The notes beneath the pieces were generated by a model, which made no database searches, was not told where the DNA came from, and was given only the letters and a program-made list of their open reading frames with translations. Below are positions 1 to 5,177 of a stretch of DNA of 5,177 nt, piece by piece. How positions within the stretch are numbered: position 1 is the stretch's first letter; every line of letters begins with the position of its first letter. The position numbers were made by a program, and so were the translations under genes. Origin of the DNA: Parafilimonas sp. (lineage in GTDB: Bacteria > Bacteroidota > Bacteroidia > Chitinophagales > Chitinophagaceae); the NCBI GenBank assembly GCA_023251275.1, contig JAHEZC010000240.1:1-5177 (forward strand), given 5' to 3'.

Positions 1-1
1 G

Positions 2-223
2 AAAGCTGAAACACTAAAGAAAGTATTTTTGAAGGAACAGGAAGAAAAATTTCCAAAACCCACCATTACTTTTGATGAAATGCAAAATGCATATATCACC
101 TTAGCCAAACTTGGTTATAGGGAAATGCCTGAAAAGATGTACCAGCAATGGTTAAAAGAAATGACAACAGAAAAAGAGAAATACACTAATGAAAAAATTA
201 TGATGCCTGATAGAAAGAAATGA
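2..223 (+). CDS. C-terminal fragment of an unrecognised charged protein (5' end outside window)
   Basis: The frame is open from the first complete codon at position 2 to the TGA at 221-223, giving 73 visible residues, so this is the 3' end of a longer gene. I do not recognise the family. The visible part is soluble-looking and mostly helical in character, very rich in Lys and Glu, with no cysteine, signal peptide or membrane segment. It has a central stretch with aromatic and hydrophobic positions (ITFDEMQNAYITLAKLGYRE) and a lysine-rich tail ending in DRKK. The helix-like middle with spaced Leu, Tyr and Met could be a small helical domain, but no catalytic motif is visible. An internal TTG (29) and ATG (80) are in frame; because the frame continues to the window edge, I treat both as internal codons. 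It converges on the EEP gene and shows no operon link to the other genes here. Confidence 0.6.
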   Translation, partial: KAETLKKVFLKEQEEKFPKPTITFDEMQNAYITLAKLGYREMPEKMYQQWLKEMTTEKEKYTNEKIMMPDRKK

Positions 224-339
224 CACTTACGACCTTAAACAGCAAATCCTGTGTTTCAGATTACTATTACTGTATAAGAGCATTGGGCAGATATTATACT
301 TATGGTTTTTTCTTTTTGATCATCTTTATATTTACAAAA

Positions 340-1383
340 TCACTTGGGGGATTTTTTCAGCATAATAAGATAAGTGGGAAAATGATCGCTGTAACCTCCG
401 CGGTAGGTATTTCCATCCCAGGTACGCATTGGATAACCCCTGTATTTTCCAATGTTTTCAATCATGAATTGTTTATTGAAAATATGCTGTTTAAAGAAAA
501 AGAAACCTTCCTGATCTTTTTTTAACCAACCTGAAGTTATCATGATCTGGTCAAATAATCCCCATGCGTCCTGGTATGCCAATGTGCCTATTCCTTTTTT
601 ATACATTTCCACCCAGGGATTATATAAGCCGCCCGGTTTTATATTTTCCATATCGCCCCTTGCATTAAGCACTGTTGTTATGCTCAGGCTTACAGGATCG
701 TCATTAAGATCTCCCATTACAATTATTTTCGCATTGATGTCTTTCTTTTCCAGCGAATCAATAAAGTCTTTGTTCACTTGTGCTGCGGCGAATCGTCCCG
801 GTGCACTTCGCTCTTCACCACCCAGGCGGCTTGGCCAGTGATTGACAAATACATGAATGATTTCACCATCGAGGGAACCTTTTACCCATAAAACATCCCT
901 GGTGAAAATGTTTTCTTTGGCTCCGGCCGGCAAACGGACAAATAGCTTTCTGCTGTCTAATACTTTAAAATATTTTGGATTGTAAAGCAAAGCCACATCT
1001 ACTCCCCGTATATCCCTTGAATCATAATGAACAAAACTGTAATTCCTTTCTTTTAATAAGGCGTGATGTGTAAGGTCGTTCAGCACGGTGTCATTCTCAA
1101 TTTCCGCAACCCCCAAAAGTGCCGGCCCATCGGCATTAATATCTGCGCCCATTTGTGATATAACAGTTGCAAGATGCTCTACCTTTTTCCAGTAAATAGT
1201 ACTGTTATAATTCTTTTCTCCTTTGGGCGTAAACTCATTGTCATTTATTGCGGGGTTGTCCACCGTGTCGTAGAAATTCTCCAGGTTATAAAACCCTATG
1301 ACAGCAGTTTTGTATTGTTGTTTTTGTGCCCAAAGAAATGCACTGAAAAACAGGGGCAGGATAATTACAACAATTTTCTTCAT
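340..1383 (-). CDS. Exported endonuclease/exonuclease/phosphatase (EEP, DNase I-like) family protein
   Basis: A complete 347-residue protein. Residues 1-19 form a Sec signal peptide (MKK followed by a hydrophobic run, then LWA|Q), with no lipobox cysteine, so the product is periplasmic or secreted. The mature part carries the EEP motifs in order: FYNLENFYD (31-39), GVAEIEN with the metal-binding Glu94, DIRGVDVALLY (124-133), NHWPSR with His182 (181-186), GDLNDDP with Asp225 and Asn227 (224-230), FDQ (277-279) and SDH with Asp333 and His334 (332-334). These correspond to the metal-binding and catalytic positions of DNase I-like enzymes, so it should be an active metal-dependent phosphodiesterase. 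The family includes nucleases, sphingomyelinases and inositol-phosphate phosphatases, and the sequence alone does not fix the substrate. The ATG at 1383-1381 is chosen because it opens the signal peptide directly and lies just downstream of a -7 promoter element; there is no Shine-Dalgarno sequence. The gene is divergent from the TonB receptor. Confidence 0.93.
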   Translation of the reverse strand: MKKIVVIILPLFFSAFLWAQKQQYKTAVIGFYNLENFYDTVDNPAINDNEFTPKGEKNYNSTIYWKKVEHLATVISQMGADINADGPALLGVAEIENDTVLNDLTHHALLKERNYSFVHYDSRDIRGVDVALLYNPKYFKVLDSRKLFVRLPAGAKENIFTRDVLWVKGSLDGEIIHVFVNHWPSRLGGEERSAPGRFAAAQVNKDFIDSLEKKDINAKIIVMGDLNDDPVSLSITTVLNARGDMENIKPGGLYNPWVEMYKKGIGTLAYQDAWGLFDQIMITSGWLKKDQEGFFFFKQHIFNKQFMIENIGKYRGYPMRTWDGNTYRGGYSDHFPTYLIMLKKSPK

Positions 1384-1398
1384 GGCCTGAAAATCTTA

Positions 1399-1417
1399 GC
1401 TGCAAACATAGTGCAGC
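1399..1417. repeat. Perfect 6-bp inverted repeat straddling the EEP -7 box
   Basis: GCTGCA (1399-1404) and TGCAGC (1412-1417) are perfect inverted copies separated by 7 bases. The central bases form most of the minus-strand -7 element of the EEP promoter. The geometry is that of a small dimeric-regulator operator. However, a 6-bp match at some spacing is not rare in a 138-bp region, so a chance origin is quite possible. Confidence 0.3.
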
Positions 1418-1433
1418 ATTTAATCTTTATCAT
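1403..1433 (-). promoter_or_regulatory. Candidate Bacteroidota-type promoter of the EEP gene
   Basis: On the minus strand, TATGTTTG (1410 to 1403) matches the Bacteroidota -7 consensus TAnnTTTG exactly. The -33 element is weak: ATG at 1433-1431, instead of TTG, with a 20-bp spacer. Transcription would begin within roughly 20 nt of the ATG at 1383, leaving a very short leader. The -7 box overlaps an inverted repeat at 1399-1417, reported separately. This is a consensus match only. Confidence 0.42.
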
Positions 1434-1474
1434 TAAGAAATTATTATAAATAGCAGTTGAGGGCAAATAATTAA

Positions 1475-1503
1475 TTGGAAAATCAGCAGGATTTTTACAT
1501 TTG
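1475..1503 (+). promoter_or_regulatory. Candidate Bacteroidota-type promoter of the receptor-lipoprotein operon
   Basis: TTG at 1475-1477 and TACATTTG at 1496-1503 match the -33 (TTG) and -7 (TAnnTTTG) consensus of the Bacteroidota primary sigma factor, with an 18-bp spacer inside the usual range. The start of transcription would fall around 1507-1512, leaving only about 10-15 nt before the ATG at 1522. The -7 box includes the TTG at 1501, which argues against that in-frame triplet being the start codon. Confidence 0.55.
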
Positions 1504-1521
1504 TCTTACCAAAACACTGTT

Positions 1522-4101
1522 ATGCGAAAATTGTTTTTGCTGCTGCTTCTTCAGACTTCTGTGCTCTATGTTTTTTCCCAAATTCCCCGCGAACAACAAA
1601 ACAGCACAGATACACTTCACAACGGCGACTCAACGGTGCTTGAGGAGATTAAAGACAATGTGCTTGACAATATCCCTGTTATCTCCCTTGATGATAATGA
1701 TTTTGCAGATGCGGTTTCGCAAAATATTTCTTCCCTCCTTACCGCGGGCAGAGACCCGTTTTATGCTGCTGCTTCTTTTAATTTCAGTCCTGTGCGTTTC
1801 CGTATCCGCGGTTATGATGGAGACCTTTTTGCCACCTTTATGAATGGTATTCCCATGGATAATATTGATAATGGCTTTACCCCTTATGGTCTTTGGGGAG
1901 GATTGAATGATGTAATGCGCAACCGTGATGTTTCTTTGGGTTTGAGGTACAACACATTTGCTTTTGGTGATATTGGCAACTCTACCAGCATTGATACCCG
2001 TGCCAGCAAACAGCGCAAACAAACCAGTTTCAGCTATGCCTATTCCAACCGCAGTTATGATCATCGCATAATGTTCACACATAGTACCGGGATCAATAAA
2101 AACGGATGGGCATTTACCTTTTCAGGAAGCCGCCGTTATGCCGATGAAGGCTATGTTCCCGGCACTTATTATAGTGGCTGGAGCTGGTTTGCGGGCATAG
2201 ATAAACGTTTTGGACAAAGGCATTTACTCTCGATAGTTGCTTTTTGCGCTCCTGCAGAAAATGGAAGACAGGGTGCAGCGGTTAATGAAATCAGGGACAT
2301 TGCAGGCACTCATTATTACAACCCGTACTGGGGATATCAAAATGGCAAAAAAAGGAATGCCAGCGTCAGCAAGACTAACCAGCCTGTAGTTATACTTACA
2401 CATGATTTCCGTATCAACAATAATACTTCTCTTGTAACAGCAGCAGGTTATTCATTCGGAGATAGAAGCTTGAGCGGAATAGACTGGTACAATGCTCCCG
2501 ACCCGAGGCCTGATTATTACCGGTATCTTCCCAGTTATCAAAATGATCCCTATCAAAAGCAACAGGTAGAAGACCTGCTTCGAAACAATGAAGCGGCAAG
2601 GCAAATAAACTGGCAAAAATTCTACGATATCAACAGGGATAGTTACGCAACTATTTATAATGCAGATGGCATACCCGGCAATAATGTTTCAGGACACCGC
2701 TCTCATTATGTGGTACAGGAACGTGTAACTAACACCCAACGGTTTAATTTCAACATTGTATTGAATACCCGTTTAAGCGACCACATAGAATTAACAGCAG
2801 GTGAATCTTACCAACGGATGAAAAATCATTATTACCAAAGATTGAATGACTTGCTCGGTGGTGATTTTTATGTTGACCTGAACCAGTTTGCAGAAAGAGA
2901 TTATCCTACTGACCCTAATGCAAATCAGAATGACCTGAATCATCCCAACAGGATTTTAAAAGCGGGAGATAAATTCGGTTACAATTATGATATTAACATC
3001 AATAAAATAACAGCCTGGCTGCAGACTGTATTTAAGTTTAACAAGTTTGATTTTTTTATTGCCGGTGAAGTGTCGCATACAGAATTCTGGAGAACGGGAA
3101 ATGTGAAGTCGGGCCTTTTCCCGGATAATTCTTTTGGCAAATCAACGGTGAATGTGTTTTCCAACTATGCTGTTAAGGGAGGATTTACTTACAAAATAAA
3201 CGGGAGAAATTATCTCTATATCAATGGTGCATCATTAACACGTGCGCCTTATTTTGACGATGCTTATATTTCTGCGCGTACCAGGGATTTTACGCAGGAT
3301 ACGCTGGTTAACCAGAATATTCAAACAGCAGAAGGCGGTTACATTTTGAATGCGCCAAAATTAAAAATCAGGATCGGCGGATATTATACCACTTTCAAAC
3401 ATGGGTTTAATGTATTGACTTTTTATAATGACCAGTACAACAATTTTGTGAACTATGCTTTAAGTAAAATAGATAAAGTGCATTTTGGCGGAGAGTTTGG
3501 ACTCGAAGCAAAGTTTGCAAGAAATCTCACATTCAATGCGGCCGCAGCGGTAGGGCGTTACTATTACGATAGCCGCCAGAAAGCAGTCATCACTGTGGAT
3601 AACAGCGCTCAGCAGCTAAATGTGGAAACTGTGTATTCTGATAATTTTCGGGTGGCATCCACGCCGCAGGAAGCATACAGTGCGGGCATTACATACCGGT
3701 CGCCCAAATTCTGGTTTATCAGCCTGACGGGAAATTATTTCGATAAAATGTGGCTCGACTTTAATCCTATCAGGAGAACTTATGCAGCAGTGGAAGGTCT
3801 TGATCCGAAAAGTGATCTTTGGCACAGCATCATTGACCAGACACAGCTTGATGCTCAATATACGCTGGATTTGTTTGCCGGATATTCCATTAAGCTGGGA
3901 AAGATTTCCAAAACAAACAAAAATATTTTTCTCTCCCTGAATGCCGGAGTAAATAATCTTCTGAATAATAAAGACATTATTACCGGCGGTTATGAACAAT
4001 TGAGATTTGATTTTGACAATCATGATGTTAATAAATTTCCGCCTAAATATTATTATGCGTATGGACTGAATTATTTCATTAGTGCAACTATTCGGTTTTA
4101 A
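1522..4101 (+). CDS. TonB-dependent outer-membrane receptor
   Basis: A complete 859-residue protein. Residues 1-19 are a Sec signal peptide (MRK, a run of leucines, then VFS|Q). A plug domain occupies about residues 50-160, with the recognisable stretch RFRIRGYDGDLFATFMNGIP (92-111). The remainder is a beta-barrel of alternating aromatic and polar strands. It includes a long aromatic-rich loop (about 312-394), a late NAGVNNLLNN motif (807-816) and a C-terminal strand ending in Phe859, as expected for BAM-dependent insertion. It should import a ligand across the outer membrane using TonB-ExbBD energy. I see no N-terminal carboxypeptidase-like regulatory domain and no STN signalling domain, so transcriptional signalling through an anti-sigma factor is unlikely. 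The ATG at 1522 is preferred over the in-frame TTG at 1501, because the ATG opens the signal peptide and the TTG lies inside the -7 box. The downstream lipoprotein gene follows closely in the same direction. It is not clearly a SusC: that family is usually longer and carries the missing N-terminal domain. Confidence 0.95.
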   Translation: MRKLFLLLLLQTSVLYVFSQIPREQQNSTDTLHNGDSTVLEEIKDNVLDNIPVISLDDNDFADAVSQNISSLLTAGRDPFYAAASFNFSPVRFRIRGYDGDLFATFMNGIPMDNIDNGFTPYGLWGGLNDVMRNRDVSLGLRYNTFAFGDIGNSTSIDTRASKQRKQTSFSYAYSNRSYDHRIMFTHSTGINKNGWAFTFSGSRRYADEGYVPGTYYSGWSWFAGIDKRFGQRHLLSIVAFCAPAENGRQGAAVNEIRDIAGTHYYNPYWGYQNGKKRNASVSKTNQPVVILTHDFRINNNTSLVTAAGYSFGDRSLSGIDWYNAPDPRPDYYRYLPSYQNDPYQKQQVEDLLRNNEAARQINWQKFYDINRDSYATIYNADGIPGNNVSGHRSHYVVQERVTNTQRFNFNIVLNTRLSDHIELTAGESYQRMKNHYYQRLNDLLGGDFYVDLNQFAERDYPTDPNANQNDLNHPNRILKAGDKFGYNYDININKITAWLQTVFKFNKFDFFIAGEVSHTEFWRTGNVKSGLFPDNSFGKSTVNVFSNYAVKGGFTYKINGRNYLYINGASLTRAPYFDDAYISARTRDFTQDTLVNQNIQTAEGGYILNAPKLKIRIGGYYTTFKHGFNVLTFYNDQYNNFVNYALSKIDKVHFGGEFGLEAKFARNLTFNAAAAVGRYYYDSRQKAVITVDNSAQQLNVETVYSDNFRVASTPQEAYSAGITYRSPKFWFISLTGNYFDKMWLDFNPIRRTYAAVEGLDPKSDLWHSIIDQTQLDAQYTLDLFAGYSIKLGKISKTNKNIFLSLNAGVNNLLNNKDIITGGYEQLRFDFDNHDVNKFPPKYYYAYGLNYFISATIRF

Positions 4102-4140
4102 GTAATTATACTCTTTTTCAAAAACATGCAACTTCTTAAT

Positions 4141-5177
4141 ATGAAAAATAAAACCCGTTTTCTCCCGGTTAGTTTTATCACATTAATGGCAACGTATTTT
4201 TTTGCAGCCTCCTGCAATAAAAAATTTGACGAGCCGCCGGTATATGTTCCGCCGGACATTACGGCTAATACCACTATTCAGGAATTAAAAGCGATGCATA
4301 AAATGAGTAATGTAGAAGCTATTACAGATGATAAGATCATTGAAGGAATAGTGGTGGCCAATGATTCTACAGGGAATTTTTTTAAACAGATAATCATACA
4401 GGATGAAACAGGCGGTATTGCGATACGACTCGATAATTATAATCTTTATACATCTTATCCCGCAGGTCGCCAGGTATTTATTAAGCTGAATGGATTATTC
4501 CTTGGCGATTATAACAGGCTTATCCAGGTTGGCGGCAGTGTGGATAATAGCGGTACATTCCCGAATGTAGCGCCGCTTGATGCTTTGTTGGTGGATCAAT
4601 ATGTAGTAAAAGGAACTTTGGGAAATCCTGTAGCACCTAAATCAGTAACAGTAGATCAGTTGAATGACAGTTATCAAAATATGCTGATCAAACTGACTGA
4701 CTTTGAATTTTCCTCAAACGATATAGGTAAAACTTATGCCAATACTGTAACCAACGCCTCCGTTAATTTTACCATTAAAAATTGCGCTGGTCAGAGTATT
4801 ATATTACGCAACAGCGGCTATGCAAGCTTTGCAGGATTAACAGTGCCGGGCGGCAATGGTTCTATTACAGCCATTTACAGTGTATTCGGCTCTGACAAGC
4901 AATTATTTATCCGGGATACTTCAGATTTAAAGTTCAACACTATTCGTTGTGATGGTTCAGGGACCGGCGGTACTGTAATTTTCACACAGGATTTTTCCGG
5001 TGTAGCCGTGAACAGTGATATTTCGCTGCCGGGATGGGTGAATGTCGCTGAAACAGGCACAGTCAAATATGTTGGCAGTTCATTCAGCGGTAACAGCTTT
5101 GCAAAAATTTCAGCCTTTAACAGTGCACAGGATGCAGTAAAAAGCTGGCTCGTTACTCCGGCTATAAATCTGACCGG
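4141..5177 (+). CDS. DUF5689 / choice-of-anchor J lipoprotein (3' end outside window)
   Basis: The frame is open from 4141 to the window edge, 345 codons with no stop. Residues 1-24 form a lipoprotein signal peptide (MKNKTR, a hydrophobic stretch, then AAS|C) with Cys25 as the lipidation site. The following NKKFDEPP linker is typical of Bacteroidota surface lipoproteins. Residues about 40-265 resemble DUF5689: an ITANTTIQELK-type opening, EGIVVANDSTGNFFKQIIIQ (68-87) leading into DETGGIAIRL, LNGLFLGDYNRLIQVGG (116-132), and a late GSDKQLFIRD (250-259). From about 278 a choice-of-anchor J domain begins (FTQDFSG, LPGWV, then SWLVTPAINL at the edge); this is a jelly-roll-like, often carbohydrate- or surface-binding module. 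The protein probably sits at the outer membrane and partners the receptor encoded 39 bp upstream, with no promoter of its own visible. An in-frame ATG at 4126 would add MQLLN; its A-rich context suits initiation without a Shine-Dalgarno sequence, so the start is uncertain. The biochemical role of DUF5689 is unknown to me. Confidence 0.88.
   Translation, partial: MKNKTRFLPVSFITLMATYFFAASCNKKFDEPPVYVPPDITANTTIQELKAMHKMSNVEAITDDKIIEGIVVANDSTGNFFKQIIIQDETGGIAIRLDNYNLYTSYPAGRQVFIKLNGLFLGDYNRLIQVGGSVDNSGTFPNVAPLDALLVDQYVVKGTLGNPVAPKSVTVDQLNDSYQNMLIKLTDFEFSSNDIGKTYANTVTNASVNFTIKNCAGQSIILRNSGYASFAGLTVPGGNGSITAIYSVFGSDKQLFIRDTSDLKFNTIRCDGSGTGGTVIFTQDFSGVAVNSDISLPGWVNVAETGTVKYVGSSFSGNSFAKISAFNSAQDAVKSWLVTPAINLT

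Noticed and set aside
272..317. Possible rho-independent terminator: GTATAA (272-277) and TTATAC (294-299), followed by a T-rich run at 306-317
   Set aside because: The stem is only 6 bp, almost all A/T, with a 16-nt loop and a gap before the T-run, so it would be unstable. The position after the first gene is right, but the structure is too weak to call.
220..525. A 101-codon forward frame overlapping the stop of the first gene by ATGA
   Set aside because: The stop-start overlap looks like translational coupling, but from 340 onward the frame is antisense to the well-supported EEP gene. The translation is low-complexity Phe/Ile-rich with no family resemblance.
542..841. Forward frame of 99 codons
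   Set aside because: It lies wholly antisense to the EEP gene, whose motifs are unmistakable in this stretch.
1174..1449. Forward frame of 91 codons crossing the start of the EEP gene
   Set aside because: It is antisense to the EEP signal peptide and first motif and runs through the divergent promoter region; the translation looks like no known protein.
1475..1843. Forward frame of 122 codons overlapping the receptor start
   Set aside because: It is out of frame with the receptor signal peptide and plug domain, and its translation is Cys/Leu-rich shadow sequence.
1630..2082. Minus-strand frame of 150 codons inside the receptor
   Set aside because: It is antisense to the plug domain and first barrel strands; no recognisable domain and no promoter-like element was noticed.
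3616..4131. Minus-strand frame of 171 codons at the receptor 3' end
   Set aside because: It is antisense to the last barrel strands and the C-terminal Phe strand. The Ile-rich translation reflects the complement of Asn/Asp codons.
4875..5066. Minus-strand frame of 63 codons near the right edge
   Set aside because: It is antisense to the lipoprotein frame, which is open, has a lipobox and shows choice-of-anchor J features in this stretch.

Overview
The window looks like a chromosomal segment of a Bacteroidota bacterium, perhaps a Chitinophagaceae- or Sphingobacteriia-like lineage; the rank below phylum is a guess. The evidence is threefold. The dominant genes are a TonB-dependent receptor and a lipoprotein pairing a DUF5689-like region with a choice-of-anchor J domain, a pairing I know only from Bacteroidota. 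The start codons lack Shine-Dalgarno sequences. Both divergent genes carry the Bacteroidota -7 promoter element TAnnTTTG. Base composition looks even throughout, with no sign of transfer, and there are no RNA genes, insertion sequences or CRISPR repeats.

Layout. Positions 2-223 (+) hold the C-terminal 73 residues of an unrecognised charged protein whose start lies outside the window. A 116-bp convergent gap follows. Positions 340-1383 (-) encode a complete exported endonuclease/exonuclease/phosphatase (EEP, DNase I-like fold) protein with all the expected catalytic motifs. The 138-bp divergent region 1384-1521 holds a promoter for each flanking gene. Positions 1522-4101 (+) encode a complete 859-residue TonB-dependent outer-membrane receptor. 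After a 39-bp gap (24 bp if the upstream ATG is used), a lipoprotein gene starts at 4141 and runs off the right edge, still open after 345 codons. It has a lipobox cysteine, a DUF5689-like region with an OB-fold-like signature, and the beginning of a choice-of-anchor J domain.

How the genes may work together (inference): receptor plus co-transcribed surface lipoprotein is the usual architecture of a Bacteroidota nutrient-capture pair. The divergent gene supplies an exported metal-dependent phosphodiesterase or nuclease. The OB-like region of the lipoprotein recalls the OB-fold that is fused to EEP domains in large secreted nucleases of other bacteria. The most interesting reading is therefore a split system for binding, cutting and importing extracellular nucleic acid or another phosphodiester. 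The sequence does not show the substrate directly.
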